Shown here: one piece after another, positions 20,742 through 30,975 of the stretch
Layout: the number at the start of each line of letters is the position of its first letter
How positions within the stretch are numbered: position 1 is the first letter of the stretch
Source of the DNA: Flavobacterium davisii
Lineage (GTDB): Bacteria; Bacteroidota; Bacteroidia; Flavobacteriales; Flavobacteriaceae
DNA length: 64,000 nt
Assembly (NCBI RefSeq): GCF_019565505.1
Contig: NZ_CP067378.1
Location: 2,666,001 to 2,730,000 of the forward strand
Direction of reading: 5' to 3'
Program-made: the position numbers and the translations under genes
The notes under the pieces: model-generated
Told to the model about the DNA's origin: nothing
The model's database searches: none
Seen by the model: the letters and a program-made list of their open reading frames with translations, nothing else

Positions 20742-20762
20742 TGATTGTTTGACAATCTATAC

Positions 20763-20797
20763 AAAGGCGTTACTTTTATTGGTAACGCCTTTTTTTA
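20763..20797 (+). terminator. Rho-independent terminator of rpmH
   Basis: Perfect 11-bp stem AAAGGCGTTAC / GTAACGCCTTT and T7, 21 bases after the L34 stop codon. Confidence 0.95.
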
Positions 20798-20892
20798 AAA
20801 ATTTAATTCTGATAATATTTTTTTAATTTTATTACAAATCAATATTTCATACAACTAATATTGCTGGTTAACAGCGCCAAACAACACACAAA

Positions 20893-23747
20893 ATGCCTAA
20901 AGACAACTCTATTAAATCGGTTTTAATTATTGGATCAGGACCTATTATTATTGGTCAAGCTTGCGAATTTGATTACTCAGGTTCTCAATCTGCTCGTTCA
21001 TTAAGAGAAGAAGGAATTGAAGTAATCTTAATCAATTCCAATCCCGCTACCATTATGACGGATCCTTCTATGGCAGATCATATTTATCTAAAGCCATTAA
21101 CTACAAAATCTATTATCGAAATCCTTAAAGCGCATCCACAAATTGATGCGGTTTTACCAACAATGGGAGGGCAAACAGCTTTAAATTTATGCTTGGAAGC
21201 GGAAGATAAAGGAATTTGGAAAGATTTTAATGTTAAATTAATAGGAGTTGATGTAAATGCAATTAATATTACAGAAGACCGAGATCAGTTTAAAGATCTA
21301 TTAAACAAAATAGGCATTCCTCAAGCACCCGCTAAAACAGCTAATTCTTTTTAAAAGGTAAAGAAATTGCACAAGAATTTGGTTTTCCATTAGTAATTCG
21401 TCCCTCTTTTACATTAGGAGGAACAGGAGCTGCTTTTGTTCATAAAAAAGAAGATTTTGATGCCTTGTTAACTCGTGGTTTAGAGGCTTCCCCCATACAT
21501 GAAGTATTAATAGATAAGGCACTTTTAGGATGGAAAGAATATGAATTAGAGTTATTACGTGATAAAAATGATAATGTAGTAATTATCTGTACGATTGAAA
21601 ATATGGATCCTATGGGAATTCATACTGGCGATAGTATTACAGTAGCACCTGCTATGACCTTATCCGACACTACTTTTCAAAAAATGCGCGATATGGCTAT
21701 GCACATGATGCGAAGTATAGGAAACTTTGCTGGTGGTTGTAATGTTCAGTTTGCTGTTTCTCCAGATGATAAAGAAGATATCGTAGCAATTGAAATTAAT
21801 CCTCGCGTGTCACGTTCATCAGCATTGGCATCTAAAGCTACAGGGTATCCAATTGCTAAAATAGCAACCAAGTTAGCCTTAGGTTATACATTAGACGAAT
21901 TACAAAACCAAATTACAAAATCAACTTCGGCCCTATTTGAACCTACATTAGATTATGTCATTGTAAAAATACCGCGTTGGAATTTTGATAAATTTGAAGG
22001 TTCTGATAGAACATTGGGACTTCAAATGAAATCGGTAGGTGAAGTAATGGGAATTGGACGTTCTTTTCAAGAAGCATTACATAAAGCTACTCAATCTTTA
22101 GAAATTAAGCGAAATGGGTTAGGTGCTGATGGTAAAGGATATAAAAATTATGAACAAATCATCGATAAGTTAACACATGCAAGTTGGGATCGCGTTTTCG
22201 TGATTTATGATGCAATTGCAATGGGTATTCCATTATCAAGAATTCATGAAATTACAAAAATTGATATGTGGTTTTTGAAAGAATATGAAGCCCTTTATCT
22301 ATTAGAAAAAGAAATATCTAAATACAAATTAGATACTTTGCCAAAAGAACTTTTGCTAGAAGCTAAGCAAAAAGGATACGGTGATCGTCAAATAGCACAC
22401 ATGTTAGGCTGTTTAGAAAGTCAGATACACACTCTAAGAGAGGAAATGAATGTTCAGAGAGTCTATAAACTAGTAGATACCTGTGCAGCTGAATTTAAAG
22501 CACAAACACCTTATTATTATTCCACCTTTGAAGCAGAAATTGAAAAAGCAGATGGCTCTCATTATGTAGCAAATGAAAGTGTTGTTTCAGATAAAAAGAA
22601 AATAGTAGTTTTAGGATCTGGCCCCAACCGTATTGGTCAAGGAATTGAATTTGATTACTCTTGCGTTCATGGTGTTTTAGCAGCCAAAGAATGTGGTTAT
22701 GAAACAATCATGATTAACTGTAATCCAGAAACAGTTTCGACTGATTTTGATACCGCTGATAAATTATATTTTGAACCCGTATTTTGGGAACATATTTACG
22801 ATATCATTCGTCATGAAAAACCAGAAGGCGTTATTGTACAATTAGGAGGTCAAACCGCCTTAAAATTAGCTGAAAAATTAAGTAAATATGGTATCAAAAT
22901 AATCGGAACAAGTTTTGATGCTTTAGATTTAGCAGAAGATAGAGGACGTTTTTCAGAATTATTAACAGAATTAGATATACCATTTCCTAAATTTGGAGTA
23001 GCTGAAAATGCTGAAGAAGCAGTACGATTAGCCGATGAATTAGACTTTCCATTATTAGTGCGTCCTTCGTATGTATTAGGAGGCCAAGGAATGAAAATTG
23101 TAATCAACAAACAAGAACTAGAAGAACACGTAATTGAAATATTAAAACATATACCAAATAACAAATTATTGTTAGACCATTATTTAGATGGGGCTATTGA
23201 GGCAGAAGCAGATGCTATTTGTGATGCAGAAGGGAATGTGTATATAATAGGAATTATGGAGCATATTGAGCCTTGTGGTGTACACTCTGGTGACAGTAAT
23301 GCTACATTGCCTCCATTTAACTTAGGAGAGTTTGTAATGCAACAAATAAAAGATCATACCGAAAAAATTGCAAAAGCATTAAAAACAGTAGGCTTAATTA
23401 ATATTCAATTTGCCATTAAAGAAGACACAGTTTATATAATAGAAGCCAATCCAAGAGCATCCCGTACCGTGCCATTTATTGCAAAAGCTTATGGCGAACC
23501 TTATGTAAATTATGCTACTAAAGTAATGCTAGGAGAGAAAAAAGTTACTGATTTTAATTTTAACCCAGTATTAAACGGTTTTGCTATCAAACAACCCGTA
23601 TTTTCATTCAATAAATTCCCGGGAGTTAATAAAGCATTAGGACCAGAGATGAAATCAACAGGGGAAAGTATTTTATTTATTGACGATTTAAAAGACGATC
23701 AATTCTATGAGCTATATTCTAGAAGAAAAATGTATCTAACAAAATAA
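20893..23747 (+). CDS. carB: Carbamoyl-phosphate synthase large subunit, one frameshift
   Basis: Synthesises carbamoyl phosphate for arginine and pyrimidine pathways together with the CarA glutaminase (not in the window). About 951 residues when repaired. Two ATP-grasp halves are visible: [19 protein letters not shown] and [13 protein letters not shown] in the first, [22 protein letters not shown] and [13 protein letters not shown] in the second. The C-terminal MGS-like allosteric domain is absent: the protein stops shortly after [10 protein letters not shown] at about 950, where the full-length E. coli enzyme continues to 1073. This length is typical of Flavobacteriaceae. T5 at 21348-21352 (6 expected) breaks it at [12 protein letters not shown]. 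An essential gene, so the break is an artefact. Confidence 0.95.
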
Positions 23748-23810
23748 TGTATAACAAAGAAATATCTTAAAAGAAGTATTTTCAATGTTTTATAGATACC
23801 TTTAACCCAA

Positions 23811-23850
23811 ACAAGTCACACTATTACTATTATAATGTGACTTGTTTTTA
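23811..23850 (+). terminator. Rho-independent terminator of carB
   Basis: Stem ACAAGTCACA / TGTGACTTGT with a T run after it, 60 bases past the carB stop. Confidence 0.9.
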
Positions 23851-23961
23851 TTTTGAGAACAACAAAGAGAGTTGAAACAAACTCACTCTTTTTGTAGAAC
23901 CTCTTTTTTATCAAAATTTTCTTTTATTATTATTTATATTTGGCATACTATAAACTAAATT

Positions 23962-25778
23962 ATGCCTAGGAGAGTTTCAGCTAAAATCCAACTTTTTTTT
24001 AGAACCCTTTTTGCTCGTTTAGAGTATTTCTTTTTAAAGCAAAAGAAATGCTTTCAGAGCGGAATTTTTTGTATTTATCTAGTGTAGCAATTGCTATTTC
24101 AGTATCCTTTGCTGTAATCTTCCTTAAAACGTTTGCTCATAAAGTTTTTATTTGGGCTAATTTACTCAATAAATACTTAAAGTTGCCTTATCCTAATAGT
24201 ATACTACCAATTGTTGGTTTGATTTTAACAGTTTTCGTAATCAAACGATTTTTAGGAGGAAGTATAGAAAAGGGAAGCGCAAAAATTTTGCATTCTATTG
24301 CTAAAAAAGGAGGAATTGTACCCAGAAAACAAATGTATGCCCAAATTATGACCAGCTCTTTAACGGTCGGTTTAGGTGGTTCAGCAGGATTAGAAAGCCC
24401 AATTGTTATTACAGGAGCAGCATTCGGCTCCAATTACGCGCAAAGTTATTCATTATCTAAAAAAAATAGAATATTATTATTAGCTTGTGGAGTAGCTGCT
24501 GGTATAGGAGCAGCATTTAATGCACCTATTGCAGGAGTTCTCTTTACTATTGAAGTTATATTAGCTGATATATCTATTTCTGCGTTTATCCCTATTATGA
24601 TTTCTGCTGCAACAGGCGCTTTAGTTAGTAAAATAATAATTAGTGGCGAGGTTATTTTGAGTTTTCAAAAAGTACAACCATTTAATTTTTCCAATACTTT
24701 TTTTTATATCCTATTAGGCGTTTTAGCTGGTTTAGTTTCTGTTTATCACGCTCGTACATTTAGAAAAATAGAGCATTTTTTTAATCATTTTTCGGAACGA
24801 GTTTATGCAAAAGCCATTTTTGGCGCCCTAGTTTTAGCTGTTCTAATTTTCTTTTTTCCAACTTTATTTGGAGAAGGTTATGAAAGTATTAAAATTTTAT
24901 CGACAGCGCATCCAGAAAAAATTTTAGAAAACACATTGTTAGAGTGTGTGAAAAATGAGAAATGGATTCTTATTTTTTTTGTAGGAGTTATTGTTTTTGT
25001 GAAATCTATAGCAACAGGAATTACTTTAGGTAGTGGAGGTAATGGAGGTAATTTTGCACCATCTTTATTTGTAGGGTCTTACTTAGGTTTTGTAGTAGCA
25101 AAAATAATTAATGTACTAGATATTTCGCAGTTGCCTGTAACGAATTTTACCATAGTCGGAATGGCAGGTATATTAAGCGGTTTGTTTCATGCTCCTTTGA
25201 CGGCTATTTTTTTGATTGGTGAAATAACAGGAGGATATGATTTAATGATCCCCCTCATGATCGTATCATCTGTAAGTTATGCAGTTTCTAAACGATTTGA
25301 AGAACATTCTATGGATGTAAAAGTATTAGCCGATTCTGGTGATGTCTTTACAAGTAATAAAGATAAAAATGTATTACAAAGTATAGAAGTAGCAAAATTG
25401 ATAGATCTTCGTGTTCAAACGGTATCTCCAGAAGATCTGTTAGATAAGATTATAGAGGTAATAGTAGATAGTGAACAAACCATTTTTCCGGTATTAAATA
25501 AAGAACAAGAAGTATTAGGTGTGGTATATTATGATACAGTGAAAAAACTTTTGTTTAATCCTTTTCAAGCTAAGTTTACAAAAGTAGAAGAGGTTATGTC
25601 AAAAACTTTTTTAGTCGTTAATATTAATGAAGATATTGATGATATAATGAACAAATTCGATACTGTAAAAACGAATCATTTGGTTGTTCTTAAAAATAAT
25701 AAATTCTATGGCGTTTTAGATAAGATTAAAATTTTAGAAAATTACAGATTAACTTTTAAAAATCTATTAATTAACTGA
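23962..25778 (+). CDS. ClC-type voltage-gated chloride channel with CBS domains, probable N-terminal frameshift
   Basis: About 605 residues. The long open frame starts at 24048, but an upstream ATG at 23962 reads PRRVSAKIQLFFRTLFARLEYFF and rejoins the main frame if one base is added near T5/A3 at 24031-24038, giving the amphipathic N-terminus seen in relatives. About ten transmembrane helices follow. The ClC filter motifs are GGSAGLESP (GSGIP-like) near 130 of the long frame, GIGAAFNAPIAGVLF, and GSGGNGGNFAPSLFVG. Two CBS domains fill the last 150 residues and could sense nucleotides. It may be a channel or an H+/Cl- antiporter; the distinguishing gating glutamate was not resolved with certainty. 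Confidence 0.85.
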
Positions 25779-25788
25779 TTTTTAAAAG

Positions 25789-26475
25789 TTAAAACCCTTC
25801 AGAAATAATAGAAAGTAATTTGATATTAACAATTTTTATACTTCTACTATGATTGACTAAAAGTCCTTCTGATTCGAAAAAACTAATTACCCTAACGACT
25901 GTTTCTTCAGAAGTTTCAGAGTATTTAGCTATATCTGATTTTGTCATGGATATTTCATATTCTTCTTTTTCCAATTTATATTTCTCATCTAGAATAAGTA
26001 AAATTAAAGCAATTTTTTCTTTTGCGGATTTATGAGAGAGAGAGGTGATTAAATTGATCCAAACATTGAATTCGAAACTTAAAATTTGAACTAAGTTAAA
26101 TGATAAATTGGGCGATTTTTTAGTTACTTCGATAAACTTGTTTCCTTCGTAAATTTCTACTTTACTATCTTCTAATAAAATGGCTGTTACAGGATGTTTC
26201 TCGTTACTCAATAAAGGTCTAAAGCCAAAAAATTCGCCTTCAACAAAAATGTACACAATTCTGGTTTTTCCATCTTGATTTAGTTGCTCAATTTTTACTT
26301 TTCCTTTTATTAATTTATATACAGCTTTAGCTTCCGTGGCTTCTTCATAAAGAATATGCCCTTTATGATAACTTTCAATTGTTTTGTTAGCATTTAATTC
26401 TTGTAAAAATTTTGGTTTTACGTTTTTAAGAAGTTCGTGACTTCTAAAAGTATATTTCGTTATATCAAAGCTCAT
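25789..26475 (-). CDS. Crp/Fnr family transcriptional regulator
   Basis: 228 residues with an N-terminal cyclic-nucleotide-binding-type beta-roll (about 20-130: KGKVKIEQLNQDGKTRIVYIFVEGEFFGFRPLL) and a C-terminal winged helix-turn-helix of the Crp type (about 165-220: MTKSDIAKYSETSEETVVRVISFFESEGLL). There is no N-terminal cysteine cluster, so it is not an oxygen-sensing Fnr. The RxS-type cAMP pocket is not evident. The start codon is 23 bases from a TTGAC-N4-GTCAA palindrome shared with the divergent secreted protein gene, so autoregulation is likely. Intact frame. Confidence 0.9.
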   Translation of the reverse strand: MSFDITKYTFRSHELLKNVKPKFLQELNANKTIESYHKGHILYEEATEAKAVYKLIKGKVKIEQLNQDGKTRIVYIFVEGEFFGFRPLLSNEKHPVTAILLEDSKVEIYEGNKFIEVTKKSPNLSFNLVQILSFEFNVWINLITSLSHKSAKEKIALILLILDEKYKLEKEEYEISMTKSDIAKYSETSEETVVRVISFFESEGLLVNHSRSIKIVNIKLLSIISEGF

Positions 26476-26498
26476 GAAAAAATAGTTTCTTTAAAATA

Positions 26499-26512
26499 TT
26501 GACGGCGGTCAA
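26499..26512. promoter_or_regulatory. Crp/Fnr-type operator
   Basis: TTGACGGCGGTCAA is a perfect palindrome with the TTGA-N6-TCAA core of Fnr-family sites. It lies between the Crp/Fnr gene and the divergent secreted protein gene. Its centre is about 42 bases upstream of the start expected from the TATTTTTG box at 26535-26542, the usual class II activator position. Confidence 0.7.
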
Positions 26513-26534
26513 CTTTGTTAAAATAAAGGTTATT

Positions 26535-26542
26535 TATTTTTG
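26535..26542 (+). promoter_or_regulatory. -7 element of the secreted protein gene
   Basis: TATTTTTG matches TAnnTTTG and lies 24 bases before the ATG at 26566. No clear -33 TTTG is present, which fits a promoter that depends on an activator bound at 26499-26512. Confidence 0.6.
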
Positions 26543-26565
26543 TGATATGTAAAAGTATTAATAAA

Positions 26566-27006
26566 ATGAAGAAGATTTTAACTCTGGCTTTTTTTGTTTT
26601 AACATTTTTTAACAATCTAAGCGCTCAAAATAAAAATGTTTCAAAAAGTATAATTGATCCGACGGCACGTGTTACTAGATTTCACGAAAAGAAGGAATTA
26701 GAACAAATGCAAAAAGGGGGCTTGGTAGAACTATACTTAGAGCGTATTCGGGTTTTAACAAACAGAATCCCTTTTATAGCTCTAACTAATAAGGCAGGTA
26801 TATCTATGCAAGATGTAGGGATACCTGAAAATTCAGGATATAATAAATTTTTAGATAAACAACATGAAGCAATTAAAAATTTTATATCAGAGACAGAAAG
26901 CTGTCAAAAATCTATAACCCCTTTTGCTGATAAAAATAATATTATAAATGCAATTTTAGCTTATGAAACTATTTTAAAAGATCTGAAAATGGTGCATGAT
27001 AATTAA
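26566..27006 (+). CDS. Secreted protein of unknown function, probable Crp/Fnr target
   Basis: 146 residues; start at 26566 chosen because it gives a signal peptide (KKILTLAFFVLTFFNNLSAQ), while the upstream in-frame GTG overlaps the promoter box. The mature protein is helical and charged (FHEKKELEQMQKGGLVELYLERIRVLTN; GYNKFLDKQHEAIKNFISETESCQKS). I do not recognise the family and see no catalytic motif. Divergent from the Crp/Fnr gene with the operator in between, so its expression probably follows that regulator's signal. Intact frame. Confidence 0.7.
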   Translation: MKKILTLAFFVLTFFNNLSAQNKNVSKSIIDPTARVTRFHEKKELEQMQKGGLVELYLERIRVLTNRIPFIALTNKAGISMQDVGIPENSGYNKFLDKQHEAIKNFISETESCQKSITPFADKNNIINAILAYETILKDLKMVHDN

Positions 27007-27246
27007 TTTTAAAAAGAGTTTTTCTGTTTTTATAATTTGAATGTCAAAATGGTTAGGTTTTCCCGTTACAATTATTACGAGTTTGGGTTATATATATAGT
27101 TGTTTTGTTTTTGTAACTGACTTTGTTAGTTGCTTGTTACTAATCTGGAAAACCTTCCATTTTGTTTTTTTTTATGAAGACACTATAGAAATAAGAAAAA
27201 TGAATAGTCTATAAGAAAGACCTATTTATTAGTTAACTCCAACTTT

Positions 27247-27481
27247 AAAGAGGTTGTCTAAAAAGTTACTTAACTCCATTTAGCTGTTTTTAGTTAAGGG
27301 AGAGTTTTTAAGAGCGGTGGTGCTCTGGAAATAGTAGGATAAAGTTAAATTTATTATGATGAAATAATAATGTTGTTTTTCTATTATTAAAGGAGGTGAA
27401 TTAAAAGTATAATAGTTGCTTTTAGATACTTACTTTTAATCTATTACGTTTCGATTTTTTACCTTTGGACAACCTTTTTAT
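27247..27481 (+). repeat. Inverted-repeat element, family D copy 1
   Basis: Left end AAAGAGGTTGTCTAAAAAG (27247-27265); right end CTTTGGACAACCTTTTT (27463-27479), its inverse complement with few mismatches. About 235 bases, no transposase ORF. The ends match copies at 32274-32393 and 53442-53588. Confidence 0.65.
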
Positions 27482-27520
27482 TTTTTTTAAAGATTTCCTT
27501 TTTATTGGTTAATACGGCTT

Positions 27521-27723
27521 ACCCCAGATTTCATATTAGGCTTCGTTGAGAAACAAAATTTAGTAATAAATCTAGGTGCTCACGGAGAATTTTAGAAGAA
27601 AAATAATAAACTATTTTAATGATTAAAAATTGAGTACTTATTCGGATTTGAAGAGAAGTAAAGTTGAACAGATTTGTTTTGCCAATTTATTTCGTTCGAG
27701 TCTAATGCGTAATCTGGTTTAAA
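27521..27723 (+). repeat. Palindromic MITE-like element, family A copy 2
   Basis: Starts ACCCCAGATTTCATATTAGG and ends AATGCGTAATCTGGTTTAAA. About 25 bases longer than copies A1 and A3 because of an insertion around 27680-27705. Hairpin tip AAATAATAAACTATTT is conserved in shape, not in exact sequence. Confidence 0.75.
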
Positions 27724-27969
27724 TTACGGTCTTTGCCCGCATGCTACAAGAAAAAAATCCCTATATTTTTATTTCTGTACTATTTTATCTTCATTGCAAA
27801 GTTCAATATCTAATATCATTTTAGTTTTGAAATTACCTAAACCAAAACTCACTACAGAATACACGATCAAGAGAAATTACACTATCTTATTATAGTAAAT
27901 TTGAAGCTTAAATGGTATAATACCGAATTTGGATTCAAGTGCTCTTTTTATAAAAATAGTATAATGTAT

Positions 27970-28014
27970 AAAACACGATAAGGTTATTTAGTAAGAATAA
28001 CTTTATCGTGTTTT
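27970..28014. terminator. Strong hairpin, terminator-like
   Basis: AAAACACGATAA-G-GTTATT pairs with AATAAC-T-TTATCGTGTTTT around a short loop. Symmetrical, with T runs on both strands. It lies 130 bases beyond the nhaA stop codon, so it may end nhaA transcripts, though it is far for that. Confidence 0.6.
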
Positions 28015-28145
28015 AATTTATAGAATTATTTTAGAAATCTATTGTTTTATTTTTTAGAGTACTTGATTTTGTATAAATAAGGTTCTTGTGTTGAGAGAGG
28101 TATCTAAATCTTTTTGGATAGATTTAAGTTTTATTATATAAAATC

Positions 28146-29285
28146 TTATTTTTTTTCTTTTAAAATGGCTTTTAAGTAAAATAAACCAGTAATGCCAGCT
28201 AATAAAGAACCAATAATAATATATAATTTAGAATTATTGATTATAGTAGCATCTGTAAAAGCTAATAGAGCTATAAAAATGGACATAGTAAATCCTATTC
28301 CTCCTAATATACCAGCTCCTAAAATGGTAGGCCAATTTAAATCTATTGGTAGTTTTGCCCATTTTAGCTTAACAGATAGCCAAGAAAGAAAAGTGATACC
28401 TAATGGCTTACCTAATGATAATCCCAGAATAATTCCTAAACCATAACTGGGCAATAGACCTTCATTGTTATCAAAAGATAGTGTAATGGCTGTATTGGCT
28501 AGAGCAAAAATAGGAAGTATTAAAAAAGCGACAGGTTTGTGTAATACATGTTCTAATTTGTACGAAATAGTATTTTCCGTTCCATCTTCAAATGGAATAG
28601 CAAAAGCTAGTAAAACACCCGTAATAGTTGCATGTACTCCTGAATGCAACATGAAATACCACATGATAATACCTAAAATTAAATAAGGCCAAAGTTTATA
28701 AAATTTCATTCTATTCATTACTAAGAGTATTCCAAAAATCCCCATAGCAATTCCTAAATTTATCCAGTTCAGATCAGTTGAATAAAATAAAGCAATGACC
28801 ACTATAGCTCCTAAATCATCAATAACGGCAAGAGCTGTTAAAAATATTTTTAAAGAAACAGGAACTCGATTGCCTAATAAAGATAATATCCCAATGGCAA
28901 AAGCGATATCGGTAGCCATAGGAATTCCTATTCCATTTGTATATGGCGTATTTTGATTGGTGAGGTAGTAAATTCCTGCTGGAACAATCATGCCTCCTAA
29001 GGCTCCTAAAATAGGTAATAAGGCATTTTTAATTTTAGATAATTCTCCTATATAAATTTCACGCTCTAGTTCTAGGCCTATCATTAAGAAGAAAATAGTC
29101 ATGAAACCATCATTAATAATATGCTCTATTGAAAAACCACCTATTTTAGTATGCCATAAATGAGAATAATTTTCTCCAAAAGTTGAATTGGTTATAGTTA
29201 TAGAAAATATGGTGCAGAATATTAAGATGATACCACTGGCTTTTTCACTTTCAAAAAAGGATTGGAATAATTTAGTTAATTTCAC
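28146..29285 (-). CDS. nhaA: Na+/H+ antiporter NhaA
   Basis: Inner-membrane sodium/proton antiporter, 379 residues, near the family's usual length. The paired transport aspartates lie in VIDDLGAIVVIALFY near residue 155, and GIPMATDIAFAIG is the conserved helix IV region. The start ATG 29285 gives a short cytosolic N-terminus (KLTKLFQSFFESEKASG). Intact frame. It diverges from the K+ channel gene with only 45 bases between, so their promoters overlap: two ion-homeostasis genes side by side. Confidence 0.95.
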   Translation of the reverse strand: MKLTKLFQSFFESEKASGIILIFCTIFSITITNSTFGENYSHLWHTKIGGFSIEHIINDGFMTIFFLMIGLELEREIYIGELSKIKNALLPILGALGGMIVPAGIYYLTNQNTPYTNGIGIPMATDIAFAIGILSLLGNRVPVSLKIFLTALAVIDDLGAIVVIALFYSTDLNWINLGIAMGIFGILLVMNRMKFYKLWPYLILGIIMWYFMLHSGVHATITGVLLAFAIPFEDGTENTISYKLEHVLHKPVAFLILPIFALANTAITLSFDNNEGLLPSYGLGIILGLSLGKPLGITFLSWLSVKLKWAKLPIDLNWPTILGAGILGGIGFTMSIFIALLAFTDATIINNSKLYIIIGSLLAGITGLFYLKAILKEKK

Positions 29286-29330
29286 AGTTAATGTTTTTTA
29301 TAAAAATATGGTAAATTTACGAAAAAAAAA

Positions 29331-30290
29331 ATGATGGCAGTATTTGGAAGGAAAACAAGGAAGCTAACAACTGATGAACATACAGGTTTTGGTTCTGATC
29401 CTGAAAATTATGGAGGTCGTTTTGTTAGTAAGGATGGATCGGCAAATGTTGTAAAAACAGGAATCCCCTTATTTGACCAAATTAGTTGGTTTCATACGTT
29501 ATTACAATTGCCTATTTGGAAATTTCATCTTATAATCTTAACTGTATTTGTTATCATTAATTTTTTATTTGCTTCTATATATTACATTATTGGGATTGAA
29601 CATTTGAATGGAATTACGGCCGTAAGTGAATTAGAAAAATTTGGACAAGCATATTTTTTCAGTGCACAAACTTTTACAACAGTAGGATATGGCCATATAA
29701 ATCCAGAGGGTTTTCTAACAAGTGCAATAGCCTCTATTGAAGCTCTTATGGGATTGTTAGCTTTTGCATTAGCAACTGGTTTGCTGTATGGTAGATTTAG
29801 TAAACCTAGGGCTTATTTGAAATTTTCTCATAATGCACTAGTTACGCCTTTTCAAGGAGGTCTGGCTTTAATGATGAGAGTAGCTCCCTTTAAAAATACA
29901 ACTTTAACAGACGCAGTAGCAAAAATAACATTGGGTTTAAAAGTAAAGGAAAAAGAAAAGTGGGTAAATAAGTTTTATCCATTAGAACTTGAGTATGATC
30001 ATGTAAATGTATTGACTCTAAGTTGGACTTTAGTACATATAATTGATGAAAATAGCCCACTTTATGGTTTTTCCGAAAATGATTTTAAATTTAAAAAAGG
30101 AGAAGTATTGGTTTTTTTAAAAGCTTTTGATGATATGTTCAGTAATAATGTGGTAAAAAGAACTTCTTATACATTTGATGAAATAATATATGGAGCTAAA
30201 TTTAAACCCATGTATGAGCATAACAATAATTTTACCTCAACAATTCTGCATATAGATCGTTTAAATCAATTTGAAAATACTGAAATATAG
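29331..30290 (+). CDS. Inward-rectifier potassium channel (Kir/KirBac type)
   Basis: 319 residues. Two membrane helices (IILTVFVIINFLFASIYYIIG; and SAIASIEALMGLLAFALATGLLYG) flank the pore loop with filter TVGYGH near 115. The C-terminal 190 residues form the cytosolic immunoglobulin-like Kir domain (GRFSKPRAYLKFSHNALVTPF). It conducts K+ inward; regulation by lipids is known for relatives. Adjacent and divergent to nhaA. Intact frame. Confidence 0.92.
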   Translation: MMAVFGRKTRKLTTDEHTGFGSDPENYGGRFVSKDGSANVVKTGIPLFDQISWFHTLLQLPIWKFHLIILTVFVIINFLFASIYYIIGIEHLNGITAVSELEKFGQAYFFSAQTFTTVGYGHINPEGFLTSAIASIEALMGLLAFALATGLLYGRFSKPRAYLKFSHNALVTPFQGGLALMMRVAPFKNTTLTDAVAKITLGLKVKEKEKWVNKFYPLELEYDHVNVLTLSWTLVHIIDENSPLYGFSENDFKFKKGEVLVFLKAFDDMFSNNVVKRTSYTFDEIIYGAKFKPMYEHNNNFTSTILHIDRLNQFENTEI

Positions 30291-30335
30291 ATTAAGAAAC
30301 AGAAAATAAAACCAAAATAGAATCCTCTTTTGAAA

Positions 30336-30878
30336 TTATTGGGCTACTAACTTAAAGGTAGTAGACACCTCTATTGATTTTGCAATTTTATAACCAACAA
30401 CACTTGGTATGTCAATATTAAACTCCTCTGGTTTTAAAATAAAATTAGCACTGAGAATATAATTATTTCCCTCTTTTTTTAATATAGCAGGAACTAGCAT
30501 GTTTTTTGATTTTCCATGAATCTCAAAAGTCCCATTTATTTGAACCTTTGTTTGGTTATCAAAATTATAAGTATTATAGTTTTCTATTTTTCCTTTGAAA
30601 ATAGCTTTAGGAAATTTGTCACTTTCCATATAGTTTTCATTAAAATGCTCTTGCATTAAACTGTTTTTAAATTTAAAAGTTTTAATGTTTATTATAGAAG
30701 CTATATCCCCAGTTTTAGAGTTTAAGACACATACAGCAGAGGAACTAGTCGCTTTTATTTCTTCAAAAGTAGCAACAGATGCCTCAAATGTTACAATCCC
30801 ATTTTTTGCTATACTTTTTTCTTGAGCCAAAGAATGTAAACTACTAAATAGAATTAATGCGTAAAACAGTATTTTCAT
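30336..30878 (-). CDS. YceI family periplasmic protein
   Basis: 180 residues with a signal peptide (KILFYALILFSSLHSLAQ). The lipocalin-like YceI fold is suggested by VTFEASVATFEEIKAT, the FKNSLMQEHFNENYMESDKFPKAIFKG block and KVQINGTFEIHGKSKNMLVP. YceI proteins bind isoprenoid or similar lipids in the periplasm. It lies downstream of the CxxCH lipoprotein gene on the same strand, 97 bases apart. Intact frame. Confidence 0.88.
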   Translation of the reverse strand: MKILFYALILFSSLHSLAQEKSIAKNGIVTFEASVATFEEIKATSSSAVCVLNSKTGDIASIINIKTFKFKNSLMQEHFNENYMESDKFPKAIFKGKIENYNTYNFDNQTKVQINGTFEIHGKSKNMLVPAILKKEGNNYILSANFILKPEEFNIDIPSVVGYKIAKSIEVSTTFKLVAQ

Positions 30879-30928
30879 AATTTATATATAGTTTTAATAG
30901 TAGTGAATTATTAATTGATTTTTTTAAC

Positions 30929-30956
30929 AAGCACACTTTAGGGGTAAGTGTGCTTC
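30929..30956. terminator. Intergenic hairpin
   Basis: AAGCACACTT / AAGTGTGCTT stem with loop TAGGGGT between the CxxCH lipoprotein gene and the YceI gene. No clear T run on the minus strand, so it may attenuate or process the transcript rather than end it. Confidence 0.5.
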
Positions 30957-30975
30957 TTTAGTTTTTTATAAAAAA

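Larger units (their letters stand above)
27007..28145. other. 1.1 kb gene-free region with two repeat elements
   Basis: No ORF with coding character was found on either strand. It holds an inverted-repeat element (27247-27481), palindromic repeat A2 (27521-27723), and an isolated perfect hairpin (27970-28014). The rest is AT-rich with no recognisable RNA. A stretch at 27770-27820 (TTCATTGCAAAG) resembles the end of family B repeats and may be a relic. Confidence 0.6.

Noticed and set aside
22495..23164. Antisense open frames on the minus strand inside carB
   Set aside because: Low-complexity, His/Leu-rich or Ser/Asn-rich translations with no family resemblance; they are shadows of the conserved carB sequence.
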